Shown here piece after piece: positions 46,853-60,868 of a stretch of 64,000 bases of DNA. A model generated the notes under the pieces. That model was not told the origin of the DNA and ran no database searches. It saw only the letters and a list, made by a program, of their open reading frames with translations. Position numbers and translations under genes: made by a program. This stretch comes from Kalaharituber pfeilii (lineage: Eukaryota; Ascomycota; Pezizomycetes; Pezizales; Pezizaceae): the NCBI GenBank assembly GCA_015179045.1, contig WHUZ01000002.1, forward strand, positions 744,001 to 808,000, read 5' to 3'. Within the stretch, counting starts at the first letter, position 1. Each line of letters opens with the position of its first letter.

Positions 46853-49800
46853 ATGTCCTTACGACGAGGAAACAATGCTCACAGGCTTCGCGGCGGTCGA
46901 GGAGGAAGAGATGGTGGTGGATGGGGAGGTAACCGGGGGAAGACCAAGACTGTCGCTGCTGGATCTTTGCTGCCGACCGATAGCACCTCCAATAATGAGA
47001 AGTTCGAGGCAGCTCGAATAGCGAATCAGATTGATGAGGCAATGGGGTTTCCTAGATACGAATCTGGGCCTAAGAAAGTTGGATGGTTGGTTAACATGCA
47101 TACGGTTCGTCAAATATACTCCAGTGGCCTTCTGGGTCGACGCTGGCTTCTTATATGGGCGAGATACTGAAATTTGATTCAGACAATACTGGAAGATGAA
47201 AATTGTCCGGGAGGCAGGGCTGCTGTCGATTACTATTTTCTGGACGACTTTGGAGGCTCATTCAAGGCAACATTGGCATACGATCCCTATTTTATGATTG
47301 CATGCAAGGTGTGCTTACCCACATCTCAATTGGCACACGTCATCACTGACAGTTATACAGCCGGGAACAGAGGGGGAGGTGGAGGAATGGCTGCGCAGGA
47401 AGTTTGAAGGAGTGGTTAAGAAGACAGTTAGGTGGTCAAAGGAAGATTTATCTATGGTTGGTCCTCAGTCTTAATCTACGAGCTTATTTGAGGATAAAAG
47501 CTTATTTTTATAAATGCGCCATGTAGCCAAATCATTTAGTTGGGTATCGACGGACCTATATACAGATTTGTTTCAATAATATCCAGGATTTGCTAGCGGT
47601 AAGAAAGGTTATACAACCAATAGCGGAAGGAAACAAGAAAAAGCAAAATGCTATGGATGCTTATGTTGAGGTTGCAAGGTTTGAGTTCCGGAAGAGGGGT
47701 GAAGGTGATAGCGCAGTATTGACATTAGATAGTGCTGCCGCTGGCTATGATTTCTTTGACGACCATAATGACACACGAAAAGCCACAAGTGTTCTGGAAG
47801 CAAGTGATTGTATAATTGATATTAGAGAGTATGATGTGCCATACCACGTTCGAGTAGCAATCGATAAAGGTAATGGTGATAGCTATCCAGTTACACTATC
47901 AAGTCACTTACGCTTAGTGAATTATAGATATCCGGGTGGGAAAATGGTATACTGTGGAAGCAAAACATGGTGTTGTCACAATGACTTGTATAGAAGACCG
48001 GTTAAAACGTGCGGAGCCAGTTGTACTAGCGTACGACATAGAGACAACGAAACTACCGCTCAAATTTCCGGACCCAGTCATCGATCAAATCATGATGATA
48101 TCGTACATGATTGAGGGCCAGGTTAGTTCTTTAGGCCTCACCGGAGTTTCCTCAAATAAATCTAATATTGATTATGAGTAGGGGTTTCTAATAACAAACA
48201 GGGAAATCGTATCCGAAGACATTGAGGACTTTGAGTACACGCCCAAACCTGAATATGAAGGTTTTTTTGTTGTGTTCAATGAACCTGATGAGAGGTCTGT
48301 TCTTGAGCGGTTCTTTGAGCACATTAAGGAAGCGAAGCCCACCGTTATAGTGACATACAACGGAGATTTCTTCGATTGGCCATTTGTGGAGTCTCGTGCC
48401 TCATTTCTAGGAATTGATATGTACCGAGAAATTGGGTTCCGGAAAAACAGTGAGGATATCTACCAGAGCAATTATTGTGCACATATGGATGCATTCTCGT
48501 GGGTAAAGCGAGACAGTTACCTACCACAAGGAAGTCAAGGTTTGAAGGCCGTGACAACGGCAAAGTTGGGTTACGATCCAGATGAACTTGATCCCGAGTT
48601 GATGACGAGGTATGGATTTCAGTTTTGGGTCACGTGATGATGAGACAGACACAAACTGATGGAACTATACAGGTATGCGAGCGAGAAACCGCAAACGTTG
48701 GCCGAATACTCGGTCTCAGACGCTGTTGCTACCTACTACCTTTATATGAAATATGTGCACCCTTTCATATTTTCTCTGTGCACGATAATTCCTTTGAATC
48801 CTGATGACGTCTTGAGAAAGGGTACCGGTACATTGTGCGAGATGTTGTTGATGGTAAGTGTATATGATTTGTTTATTGCACGATAAGAGAATTAATTTGA
48901 TTGACATACAGGTGCAAGCATATATAAAACATATTATCCTTCCAAACAAGCACAAAGGTGCTGAGGAAGCGTTTTATGAAGGTCACCTTCTTGAGTCCGA
49001 GACTTACGTTGGTGGCCATGTCGAGTCAATTGAAGCTGGCGTTTTCAGGGCAGATATTCCTACTAATTTTGTTATTGACACCACGGCCATTGACGAGGTA
49101 TGCCCTATATAGCTCTCTATTGCTATGGCTCGATACTAATCCGAGTAGCTGTTGAGAGATCTTGACTCTGCGCTGATGTTTAGTATCGAGGTAGAAAGTA
49201 AGAAGAAATTGGAGGACGTCACAAATTATGATCAGGTATATCTTGACTTTATTCATCCTAAACTCTTTTCTAAAGCAGGAACAGGTCAAAGAGCAAATCA
49301 AGGCAAAGCTTTTAGAGCTGAAAGCCACTCCACAGCGATTAGAGAGGCCATTGATTTACCACTTGGATGTCGCTTCCATGTATCCAAACATCATGACCAC
49401 CAACCGTCTTCAACCAGACTCCATGATTAAGGAATCAGACTGCGCAGCGTGTGACTTCAATCGTCCCGGAAAGACATGTGACCGCCGTCTCCCATGGGCA
49501 TGGAGAGGAGAATACCTCCCTGCCAGACGTAACGAATATAACATGATTAAGAAGGCACTTGAAAATGAGCGTTTCCCTGCAAGAAATCCGAACCAGCCTT
49601 CACGGCGGTGGGAGGACCTTTCCACTGATGAACAGGCGTCGTTGATCAAAAAGCGGTTACAAGACTACTGTAAAAGGATCTACCACAAGATCCACGAAAG
49701 CACGACTATCGAAAAGGAAGCCATCATCTGCCAGCGCGAGAACCCGTTCTATGTCGACACGGTGAAGAATTTTCGAGATCGCCGTTATGACTTCAAAGGA

Positions 49801-52800
49801 CAGCAGAAGGTGTGGAAAAGGAAAGAGGACGATCTCAAGGCATCGGGTGCTACAGCAGCGGAGATTGACGAAGCGAAGAAGATGACAATTTTGTTCGACT
49901 CGTTACAGTTGGCGCATAAAGTCATTTTGAACAGTTTTTATGGATACGTCATGAGGAAGGGGTCGCGGTGGTACTCGATGGAGATGGCTGGTGTTACCTG
50001 CCTTACGGGCGCGCACATTATCCAGATGGCGAAGGAACTGGTCGAGAGGATTGGGAGGCCGTTGGAGTTGGATACAGATGGTATTTGGTGTATTCTCCCT
50101 GCTACCTTTCCAGAAAACTTTGCATTTACGTTACAGGGAGCGAAGAAGCTGCCGATATCCTACCCTTGTGTAATGTTGAACCATCTAGTCCACGCAAAAT
50201 TCACAAATCACCAGTATTCGGAGCTGGTAGATCCGAAGATCTTCATGTACGAGACACACAGCGAGAACACAATCTTCTTTGAAGTCGATGGGCCATATAA
50301 GGCAATGATCTTGCCTACATCGAAAGAGGAAGACAAGAACTTGAAAAAGCGTTACGCGGTTTTTAATCACGACGGCAGCTTAGCCGAATTGAAGGGTTTT
50401 GAGGTCAAGCGGAGGGGGGAGCTGAAACTCATCAAGATCTTCCAAAGCCAGATTTTTAGATTCTTTCTCGAGGGGACAACACTCGCGGAATGTTATGCTG
50501 CTGTAGCAAAAATCTCGAATCAGTGGCTTGACGTCCTATATAACCATGGCAGCACGCTTTCAGACGAAGAACTCATCGACCTGATTTCTGAGAACAGAAG
50601 CATGTCTAAAACACTTGAGGAGTACGGTGCGCAGAAGTCTACTTCTATCACAACCGCAAGGCGGTTGGCGGAGTTTCTGGGAGAGCAAATGGTGAAGGAT
50701 AAGGGGTTGAATTGTAAATATGTCATTTCTGCTAAGCCGAAAGGTGCCCCGGTCACGGATAGGGCGATTCCAGTGGCTATCTTCGCTGCGGAGTTAAGTG
50801 TTAAAGCGCATTTCTTGAGAAAGTGGTTGAAGGATGATCCGGGTGAGGTCGTGGATCCACGGACAATTATTGACTGGTCGTACTATCTGGAGCGTCTTGG
50901 ATCTGTTATTCAGAAGCTTATTACCATCCCTGCAGCGTTACAAAAAGTCCGAAACCCGGTGCCTAGAGTCCAGCATCCCGACTGGTTGCAGAAGAGAATT
51001 AATCAGAAAGATGATAAGTTTAAGCAGAAGAAAATGACGGATCTGTTTCAGAAGTCTCGCCTTTCTACAGGAAGTGGCACAGATAATGGCGAAAGGAACC
51101 AGGATGTGGTGGTTGATATGGAGGACTTTGGGGTCAAGGAACCCGTGAGCAGTATCCAAATAGCAGGAAGCAAGCGCAAGACCATAGAGCAGACCACCAA
51201 GAAGCCCAATAATGACCCCTTTGCAGTGCTCCCGGTCATTATGCCATCAATGGCGGAAGATTACAAAGGGTGGCTAAAGTATCAAAAACAGAAATGGAAG
51301 CTCCAAAAACATGCGCGCGAGCGTCGACGACAGTTATTCGGTGAACGACGAGATACACACGGCGGAGACGCCATCGGAAGCTTTTTCAGGAACCAGGCGG
51401 AAATGATGTATTCCTCCACCTGGCAGATCCTGGGCCTTCAAGAGGCCAAATCTGCTGGCGAGGTACGGGCGTGGGTGTTAATTGATAAGAAGATCCATAA
51501 TCTGCGAGTGAAGGTCCCCAGAGAAATTTATATGAATCTCAAGGGGAAGGAGCTTCCAGACGTGGATGTACCCGGGTGCTCAGCGGAAAAAGTCAATCAT
51601 ACTTTACCGAATGGACATCCATCAGTGCATTTGTTCAAGTTAACGATGCCCGAGCACGTGTATATCTCTGAAGGGAAGAGGTTTAGTGCACTATTCAGCC
51701 ATCCGAGTGTTGAGGGGGTGTATGAATCGCAGGTCCCGCTGAGTATAAAGGCTTTACTGTGTCTCGGGAACTCGTGTACCTATGACGAGAAGCAAAAGGG
51801 TGTGCTCGGAAAGGGTCTAGAGCAGGGCTTTGACCTCTCTGCCCTGAGGAAGGTTCAGCAGGCGACGCCATATTTGGCGGAGGCGACGATGGATTATATG
51901 TTTTTGTTCCATATAGCATCTGGGGACAGGCAGATTGTTGCGCTATTCTCCACTATGAGCATTGAGGCGCATGTGCAAATTTTGACTGGATCGAAGGACA
52001 CAGCAAATTTACCTGGCATTGATAAGGTGTATGTTGAGCAACTGGCAAGAAGACTGAAGGCTGGGAATGGACCGTGGCAGAAATCGATAAAGTACCAGGA
52101 GGCTATCAAGTTCAATGTTGCATATGCTTCGACAAAAAAGAAGCTATATAAATCTTTGGGAGATATAGTCAAGCAACTCAAGCCCACAGAGAGCAAAGCG
52201 ATGATGCTCGTCATTCAGTCTCCCCAGCGGCGGGCATTAGTCAATGCCGTTCCAGCGTTTAATGACTTCCCCATCATTCCCCTCCGCTCCGATGCTTCTG
52301 ACAGCAATCTTCCACCTTTGGGGTGGCAGTCATTCGTGTCAAAACGAATCGTCACCCATTACCTCGCTCTTGGCTCCTGGATTTCCCACCTCCTCGAGCT
52401 CGCCCGCTATGGCGATGTCCCAATATGCAACCTCGAACGCGACGATCCACGGTTCCTCATCGACATTTCCTACGCAAGAAGGCTACAGCGGAATAATATC
52501 GTGATTTGGTGGTCACCTACGCCAAATCCAGACCATGGCGGACATGAAAAAGACGACATACTAGGCGCAATGGAGGCCGTGGAAATGCCTGCTATTAACA
52601 ATCCAGGCAGCTTCTTGAACGTCTGCGTTGATATCGAGGTCCGGAATCTTGCCATCAATACGATACTCACAAGCTCGCTTATCAACGAGTTGGAAGGAAG
52701 CGACAGTATTTCGCTCAACCCCGCTGCCCCGGGTCCTGACGAAGGAGGCGATACAAGTAGTGCGAATATCATCTTCTCCGACACGGCTTTTGCTACTGCG

Positions 52801-54222
52801 GGTGTCACGGTTCTCAGAGAAATGGTCCGCGCCTGGTGGACCGAAGCCTGCGCCGGGAACAACATGGCCGACATCATGGTACAGCACCTAGTCCGCTGGG
52901 TTGAGTCCCCTGATAGCTTCCTGTACGACCGCGCCCTCCACTATTACGTGCAGACGATGTCCAAGAAGGCATTCCAGCAGCTCATGACGGACTTCCGCCG
53001 AGTAGGGTCGAATGTAGTGTACGCTAACGCGAACCGCCTCGTGTTACAGACAAGTAAAGTAGATGTGGGTAATGCATATGCCTATGCAAAGTATATTGTC
53101 AAGGCTATCAAGGCGAAGCCGCTATTCTGTTTCTTGGATTTGGAGGTCAAGGAGTATTGGGATTATTTGCTGTGGTTTGATGCAGTGAATTATGGGGGCA
53201 AGGCGACGACGGAGAAGGAAATGGAGGGGCAGGTGCAGGCCCAGGCTCAAGTACAACCTGATGGGAGCCGTAAAGAGATGGGTACAATTATGCATTGGCA
53301 GATGGCGAGGTTTTTACCCGCGCTATGTCGCACAGTTTTTGACGAGTGGGTAGTCGAATTCGTCGAGATGATGCATGCGATTAAGCACAGGAAGGCACAA
53401 GAAGCTACCGAGGGGGTCATCCCACGACTTACACAGCTTCCAGCACGGAAACTTGGAGACGAGGTAATCGACGGGAAGGATAAGAAGCAGCCGATGGTCC
53501 TTACAAGGGAATTCACAAAACCGCTACGAAAACAGATTGCGCAGCTTCTCCGCCGCCAGAACGACGCGTTGCTTAATCCTCAACTCTCAATCGCAGAGGA
53601 ATTCGAATTCCCGACACTTCCGGGCACGGTCCAGCCGCTCTCAAACCCGGCTCTGCAACTCGTCAAATCCCTTGTTGCGGTCTTTGCGCTCGCAAAGGAG
53701 ATCTCGCTTGAAGTAAGGATGCTAAGAAAGGAACTCCTTGCCCTCTTTGACGTCCGCGAGTTCTCGAAGCAAGGCAACTTCGAGAATCCCTGCGGTAGTG
53801 TCAAGTTTTACCAGCTCGTCTGTTCCGCCTGCACTTTATCCCGGGACCTGGATCTTTGCAAGGATGAAGACATCATCTCCTCCGCGCCACGGAACACAAA
53901 TGGCGACGCGGCTATAGATGCGGATTGGAAGTGTCCGCACTGCTCTACACCGTACGATAAGCTTGCGCTAGAGGAGGAGCTGATATCAAGAGTCTACAAA
54001 CTCATCACGAAGTACAATTCGCAAGACCTAAAGTGCGTGAAGTGTAAAGCGCTAAGAACAAACGAGTTCATGGAGCATTGCGGGTGCAGCGGAGCGTGGG
54101 AGCTCGCGGGGATACAGAGGGAGGAGGTGTTAAAGGAGGTGAAGTTGTTGGGTACAGTAGCAGGGTATTATGGGTTGGGAATGTTGGAAGGCGTGGTTGA
54201 GATGGTGGTCAAGTCTATATAG
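46853..54222 (+). CDS. POL2: DNA polymerase epsilon catalytic subunit (Pol2)
   Basis: Leading-strand replicative polymerase with proofreading. Exons are 46853-47104, 47183-47308, 47361-47456, 47527-47869, 47928-48121, 48182-48609, 48673-48853, 48912-49097, 49149-49235 and 49279-54222, for 2278 residues (yeast 2222). The N terminus is Gly/Arg-rich. Exonuclease motifs are complete: Exo I DIE (Asp309, Glu311), Exo [13 protein letters not shown] (Asp402), Exo [16 protein letters not shown]. Polymerase motif A is DVASMYPNI (Asp661), followed by [20 protein letters not shown] and motif C LDTDGIWC. The inactive second polymerase half follows. At the C terminus the two cysteine modules are CSAC...WKCPHC and LKCVKCKAL...HCGCSG, which bind zinc and the B subunit. 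The nine introns are all in the first fifth of the gene, and the last exon of 4.9 kb is uninterrupted. Confidence 0.97.
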
Positions 54223-55228
54223 TCCTTTTTTTTCCCCTTTCTCTCTTTCTTTCTTTTTTTCTTTCCTGTTCTTTGTTTGCATGAATGTTATTGCGATGTC
54301 TGTCAATTGCCGGTTTTATCTTAACCTCGGATCGTGCTTTTTGTACATTGTAGATTTGCGGATTGGCTCCTGATGATGTATGCATGTATACATGTGTGTT
54401 TGCGTGTTTTTGTGTATTTGCGCACTCAAGTTAGCTCATGCTTCTATTATTGTTTCTGGGTCATATTAATATAATTTGAGCTGCGGTAATTTACCGTGTC
54501 TCTTTCCTGTTACCCTCAATTTGGCTGAATATGCCCGATGTTACCCTCAATCAGGACGCAGGTGACCACACAAGAACTAGGTCTCTCTGACCTCAGTTCT
54601 GCGCACCGTTACCCCGAATGAATCCCCTAAGCCCCCCCTGGAATTTTCATGTAGATATACAACCTAATAGCTATTGACTCACATATGCCTTGGGCATGAT
54701 CTCAATTGGAAATCTCAGCACCTGGTGTATATATTTACCACTCTGAAACTATGGCGCCTAGAAGGTAGAGTCAAGTTAGGAGAATCTTGGAGGGGGCACA
54801 GCTATATGTACTAATTTTTGAAACAGCTGTTACTCGAGCGCGCCGACATACGCTCAGGTTAACGCCATGGATGGGAGCAAAGGAAGTAACCGATTTTTTT
54901 TTTTCCGTTCTGAGCGGTACCGCGCCGGGCACGACACTTGCATGGTGTGGTACCGAACTTTCAAAGTCATAGAGGACATGGAAATTGCCATGCGGGTATA
55001 CCTCGAGCACAAATCATTTCTGCAGTGGCATTTTCTCAGGGTAGGAGTCGCATAGAATCAGTAAAAAAGATAACTTGAGTCTGATTTCGGCTATACAAAG
55101 GAGAAATGTTGAGAGACACAGGAAATGCCTTCATTACTTAACGGGAATACAATTTATGAAGTAGTGTTGGAACATGGCTCATTCAGTTGGATAACAATGC
55201 ATGTGAGCCAACTTTAAAAGTTCCCCCT
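54223..55228. other. POL2 3' region and spacer
   Basis: About 1 kb. A T-rich tract follows the stop (54223-54275). Two copies of GTTACCCTCAAT lie at about 54510 and 54539. No gene recognised. Confidence 0.55.
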
Positions 55229-55797
55229 TCAACGTCCGCTATCTGACCATGATGTCTTCGCCCACTGCTCTGCACGTTGCACACCCTCTAGTGTATACTC
55301 TAGAACCGCATCCTCAATGCATTCAGCAAGTAATGCGCGGTCAAGCACGAGCTGCCTAGGGTCGTCTGCATCTTTCCATTATCAGGGCGTGGCTCTCCCA
55401 AGTTATCATATCTTCCCCAATAGCTGGAGCTGCGTGTGGTACCGAGGGCTATTCTGAACCGCAACTAAGGCGGCGCTATCGTATCTCCACAGTTCCAACC
55501 ACGCTTCTATAGGATCCACAAAGTCCGCCAGAATGATCCCCGTAAGAGCTTTTGCCTTATCCTCCGGGTACATCGGCAGTGGTGACAGCGACCCAGTTTC
55601 TGGCATGCTGTGGTGCTGGTTCGCGGCAGAGAGACTTCGTATTGCCCACTGTCTTGCCTGGTCTCGCATCTTTTTAGAACCAGACGCTCCCTCGTGGATA
55701 CCTACCAGTACCACCACACCCAATGTCTTTTCCAGTCATTGCTTGGCGCCCCGCTTGAGACCGCCGTCCAGCCACATTCAAACACGATGCTGGGGTA
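55229..55797 (-). pseudogene. Broken gene, probably of a fungal PD-(D/E)XK/Uma2-like hypothetical protein family
   Basis: On the minus strand, YPSIVFECGW (55797-55768) opens in one frame. A shift then leads to a frame with GGLKRGAKQ, a TGA stop, and LEKTLGVVVLVGIHEGASG (from about 55725). This frame runs through WLELWRYDSAALVAVQNSPR to a stop at 55406. In the same frame after 33 bases with more stops, RQLVLDRALLAECIEDAVLE continues to 55229. The two last parts could be joined by an 85-nt intron (donor after NSP, acceptor CCCTAG). The frameshift and TGA cannot be explained by splicing. The YPS-VFE-GW then strand-rich VVVLV pattern is what I recall of a widespread fungal family with a nuclease-like fold. 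That link is from memory. Confidence 0.5.
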
Positions 55798-57250
55798 CCT
55801 GGGCTGTCAGGACAGCCAATATGCAGCATCAGGAGTTTTTGTGCTTCACTGGCAATTTTATCTTTTCTTGACGCGAGTATTTGTCACAAGGCGGGAGTCT
55901 GCCTTGCGGTCATCGCTTTCAGGGTCGGAAAGGTATATGTCCTGTACTATAGTATGCGCTTGTAGTCTCCTCCGGTGTCAGGAGGATTCTGCGAATGGCT
56001 GACCACAGGAGAGAGAACTCTGCAGCCAATCCTCCATTGCCGAACGTGGTAGGGGAGATACAACCAATGAAGGGTCGCTGTGTCACTTGAATCTAGCGGC
56101 ACGCCCGTGGTAGCATGATTCACAGTAGGAAAGGGTTTGCTGCGAGATTACACCGCTGCGATTTCGACAGAGATTGATGGCATGATAAGGCAGGGCCGGG
56201 GTCTGTGAAATGATGGCAGCCAAGTTGGTAACGGATCGAACACTATGTCTGCGTAATAGTTTCGACTTCCAAGTTTCTAGCATTGCGAGTGTGGCCGAGG
56301 GCGACCTGCGCCGGGTTCGGCCGGGGAAAGTACTATCAAAAACGGATCGGAGTTAATATAAGTTCTGATGAATGCATCTAATCCGGTGCTTGTTGTGTCC
56401 TGGTGATGCTAATGCTTGGTTGCGATTCTTTGCCATGCGAGTTGGGGTTGGTTGGACATTGCCACGGTCACGTGTACTGACACGAGTGATGATTGTGCTG
56501 CATCACATATACCCATGAGACTGATGGATGCCTGGAGTTTATGTTTCTTAACAGCTGACTCGCTTGAGGCCAGACTCTCTTATTTTATTCTTCTCCGTTG
56601 CCCTTTTCATCTCTCCTCTGTTCTCTACAGGCCCCCGTTCAGTCAAAGTCACTGATTTTCCTTTGCTACTATCCATAATCCTATCGTCCATACCCTCGCA
56701 GGCACCTGCACCTTAGATGTTTTGCGTTCCCACTCATGCCCGTGCCACCATACCCCACAATTTTACCATCGACTTCAAACCTTGGCCAAAGCGGATATCC
56801 CAAGCGTCAAAGGGCCACTTGAAATTATATCATGAAGTCAGCGGGAGTGTGACATCTTTTGAAAGGTTAAGTCGTTTTCCGTTCTGGTGATATTTGCATT
56901 ACATATACCATATACTACAAGTCGTATGCCCACATATTTTCTTCTGTCATTTTGATACAGTAATATAATACAGAGAGCTCCCTTCTGCCTCGACCTCCCT
57001 CCATTCCCTGCAGCTGTACATGTATGTAGGCTGCAGAGTCACATTACCACCTACTCAAACCATTCTGAACACAAAGAACCAAAAGCGGCATAACCCCAGT
57101 CTCAAACCGCCTAAATCTTGATATAGAAGAAAATCAACAGAAAATAGGCATCTTAATTCAAGCGTAAACTGCAATTGCATCCTACACTACACGCATCTAT
57201 ATGTACCAAGGTTCTCCAGCCTGGTTGATCTTCACCTCAAGGACAGCGCC
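55798..57250. other. Spacer between the relic and the GDPD gene
   Basis: About 1.45 kb. It may hold further decayed upstream parts of the relic (to about 56000). The remainder has no recognisable coding or RNA signal. Confidence 0.5.
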
Positions 57251-58682
57251 CTACAACGGTAATGCTGCATTCTTCAAGCACTGAGGTCTTGGATCGCGCC
57301 TCTTAGAGCCGACCAAGAAGCCGCGGTCCTGGCCGACGTACTTGACGCGCTCGGGATAATTAGATATGATAGCATCGACGCCATCAGTGATGAGTCTGTC
57401 AATATCGACTTCGTTGTCGACCTGTGGAGGACGTTAAAACAGTACATTCTATGTACGGAGAGAAATTGCAATTGCAATTAAAGATGGAAACCTACCGTCC
57501 ATGGTATAACCTGCAAGCCCAACTTATGCGCCTTCTTCACAATCTCTGCGTTTACAAACGGCTTATAAGTCGGTGAATTGACGGTTCCCGCACCTGTTCC
57601 ATGAACGGGGCTCAACACTGTCGCCTTGATTGACTTGGCCGCCTTAACAAAGTCTCCACCAAAGTCCTTCTCCAAATCGATCCCACCGAGCCAAGGGTAC
57701 CCGGATACGCCGCGGTCCTCGGGTACGATGGTGGTGTCGTCAAGGAGGGCGACGGTGCGTATCCAGGGGAACTTCTTCTTGATGCCGATAATGGTTCGCC
57801 AGTCGAAGGATTGGATGTAGGTGCGTTTATCGAAGCCGCGGCGCTTCAGGATGGGAACGATATCGTTGATGTAGTTTTCCACAGGCTTGGTTTCACCGGG
57901 GGCAACAGGGTCGATCTTGGTCTGATTAGAGACGTTAGAATTTAAAGTTGCCAGTAGTCGGGTAAGGATAGTGCTCACCTCCAGGTTGATTTCAATCCTT
58001 TTATCCCCGTAGCACTCAACCAAGTCGAGGACCTCCTCCAAAGTCTGGATCTGCGCCCCGGGGGCCAGCTTTGCTTGGAGATGGTTGCTGAGCTGCTGGC
58101 TACCGCAGTCCAAGGTCTTGAGTTGCTTGAGCGTCAGGTCGGCAATGAACTTGTCAACGTAGGGGGAGTTCTCCCCCCCAACTGCGGTGTCACGGCACTT
58201 GGTTGAGCTGATTTTGTGGTCGTGCCAGATGACGGGCTGGAGGAATACTTTTTAGCGTGTTGAGTGGCATTGAGTGCGTCTGCACGGGGAAGGTTGTAGT
58301 GGTGGTGGTGATTGTGATGGTGGTGGGACTCACGACTCCATCCTTGGTGAACACCATGTCCATCTCCAACACATTTGCGCCGATCTCCAATGCATAAGCG
58401 AACGCAAATGCAGTGCTCTCCGGCCGGAGTCCTGTGGATCCGCAATTGGGTTCGCCCAGGCGTCAGCAATTGCTATTGTAGCTCAGTTCACCCCAACGCA
58501 CACCTTCCGGGGGGTTGTCGAGAGAGTACGAAGGGAAGAAGAGGAGCGCAGTTACCTAGACCGCCTCTGTGCGCCTGAACAGCAATAATATGCTTCATTG
58601 CCCTCGGCGCAGGAGCCGCCTCCGCGAATGTAGCGAACCCAACGGCCGCGAGTGTGAGAAGACTGGATGTGAGCTTGACCAT
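57251..58682 (-). CDS. Secreted glycerophosphodiester phosphodiesterase
   Basis: Hydrolyses deacylated phospholipids (glycerophosphodiesters) to glycerol-3-phosphate and an alcohol. Exons on the minus strand are 58682-58556, 58431-58334, 58236-57979, 57921-57496 and 57421-57251, for 359 residues. The N terminus MVKLTSSLLTLAAVGFATFAEA is a signal peptide (hydrophobic core LLTLAAVGFA, then an Ala-rich cleavage region). The catalytic motif follows: AHRGGLGLRPEST, LEMDMVFTKDG and PVIWHDHKI, giving the His, Arg, Glu, metal-binding acidic residues and second His of the TIM-barrel family. VIPWTVDNEVDIDRLITDGV and DAIISNYPERV close the barrel. Residue content suggests an extracellular or wall-associated enzyme. 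Wider relatives with other phosphodiester substrates cannot be excluded. Confidence 0.92.
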
Positions 58683-60868
58683 GGTTGCGGTTGTGCACCA
58701 GTGAATGCTTCAAATGAAGAAGGGGCTGGGCGGGGATTATGCACCAAAGGGACAGGACCAACAGAGGTCGGCGAGAAGGATGGCAGTTTTCTCGAGGTGC
58801 ACGAGAAGGCGAAGGAGAGGAGGGATGAGGGGGGGTTTCTATACCATAGCTTTATACGGAGGAATGGCTCGTACCTTGTGCGCATGTGTGCGGGTGTGTT
58901 GGTGCGCGTGTTCCACCGCAGGTATACCGACTACCGCTTCAGGAAGTGCCACCAGGGCCCTGGTGTGCCGGTGCAGTATCGCACGGCAAATGCGCAATCC
59001 GCAGATGAGCCCACGGAGAGCATCTCGGCAAAAGGATAGAAAGGGAATAATAATAAAGATAGGGAGAAAAATTTTCCTGGAAACCGATTAGATGGTGCTA
59101 CAGTAGGCATCATCTATTGCTTCACCTCCAAGCTTGAGTGGAGGCAGCAGCACGCAGTGCCGGGAGAGCCAGGGTCCGCACCATGCTGGCATCGAGACAA
59201 AACAGGCATGCATGCACATCACACCTGCTCTATTTGTCCGCATGACCGGGGTGCTACCCGGCCCCTGCTGGCTATCAGAGCGCAGGGGGGTTGAGGGACG
59301 AAATACAAGCCTTAAGCGGGCGCACGGTTTCGCCCAGTAGGGTGCTAGGGATGCTCCACGCGGTCGTGGGGCTGCGCGGGGTTGAGGTGGTGGAGGGGCC
59401 GCCAGGTCGGGTGCTCTCCTCTGCTTGCAAGGGCCGGGGAGTAAACACGGTTCAAATAACCACACTCTATCATACGATGGGAGCAATATGGTTGAGGTAT
59501 ATGCGAGTTGGTACAGCAAATACTTATGCAAGGCACAAACTGTCGCAGCCGGGGAGCCCCAAGCTTCGCACACGGGTACGCAGGACGGTACTATGTCCTG
59601 GCTTGGGTGCGGTCTGGTGTGGGTTAGGGAACATGCATGCCATATACACTGCAAGTAAACAGCCGCGGTATTCGGCAGCATGTGCAGGAGCGGAGCGCAA
59701 CGTTTGCTGCCATGGCTAGTTAAGATATATACTCAATTCAGAAGGCTATAGAGCAAGGTGTACCTAAGGACCGCATATGTACAATATTCTCTTTCGAGGG
59801 ACGTGATGGTCTAACTCGGGATTTGCACGGACGAGATCGGGTTCTCATAAAGATTCTACTCCCGCCGGCTTGAATATTCATTTCTGAGATCAGAGGTTCA
59901 GATTAGAGTAAGTAGCATAGTTCGTTCATATCAACAGTCCAAAGCCCCTAACCTACACTACGTAGGGCCGTTCGCCACCGCGCCACGTGCTTGCCGATTG
60001 GCCAATGCCAAAGCGGCGTCAATCCACGTTTTCAGGGAATCGCTACATATGATATTCCATGCCAACTGCCAATAACATGCTTCGAGGTGGGACCCGCTTA
60101 TATCATAGATGTCACTCCCGAACTTGTGGCTTCCGCGCTAGTAAGTTAAGCGAGCATAAACCACTTCTTATTTCCAAAAGCGTTGTTACATAACGAAAGG
60201 TTCATGCAGTGAATGTCACAGAACCTACTGGCCAAAATGATTATTGACTCTACTTAGTAAATAAATGTCACAGCCCCATTGTATAAATATGCTCCACCAT
60301 GATATACTCAAAACAAATAACTCCCCTTGGTTGAAGTGATGCGTGCTTTAATTGGGAGTAACAATGGTAAAGTCACTCTAGTTAGAGTATCGAGACAAAG
60401 TCCCATTACACTCAGAGATAATTTTACAGTAGCGTTCCCGGTTGAAAGGGCCTTTATTGAGGCTATTCCTTTGCTTTGTTATAATTTCTCCCTACTTTCG
60501 TTCTCCCTCACCTTTGGTTGAAGAAAAGGATGTGGGGACCCCGACGGGCAATGAGAAAAGTATAGCAACAGCAAATGAAGACAAAAAGATATACGGATAT
60601 GTATCTCGACCACCGGTTGGTTGAACAAACACACAAAGCCCCGCGCTCCAATGACTCAATTTTTCCCAATCCCATCCATACAGAGCTAATGCCGAGTAAA
60701 AACAAAGCAAAACAAAAAACATAACAATTTGAAATGCAATACTGATATCACCTAGACATCCCTCCAGATAACACAAACGCCGATGTTGAATCTCCACAGC
60801 CCCTGAACCTAACCCACAAGTACTTCAAGAAAAAGATAGCACATTAGGTGACTAAAACATGTAAAAAC
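58683..60868. other. Spacer between the GDPD and methionine synthase genes
   Basis: About 2.2 kb. The left part is GDPD promoter. Open frames at 59088-59720 (up to 197 codons on either strand) overlap each other, are Pro/Cys/Arg-rich and have no motif, so I do not call them. The right part is the AT-rich 3' region of the methionine synthase gene. Confidence 0.5.

Noticed and set aside
59088..59720. Open frames of 142 and 197 codons on opposite strands
   Set aside because: They overlap each other, are compositionally biased and lack any domain.
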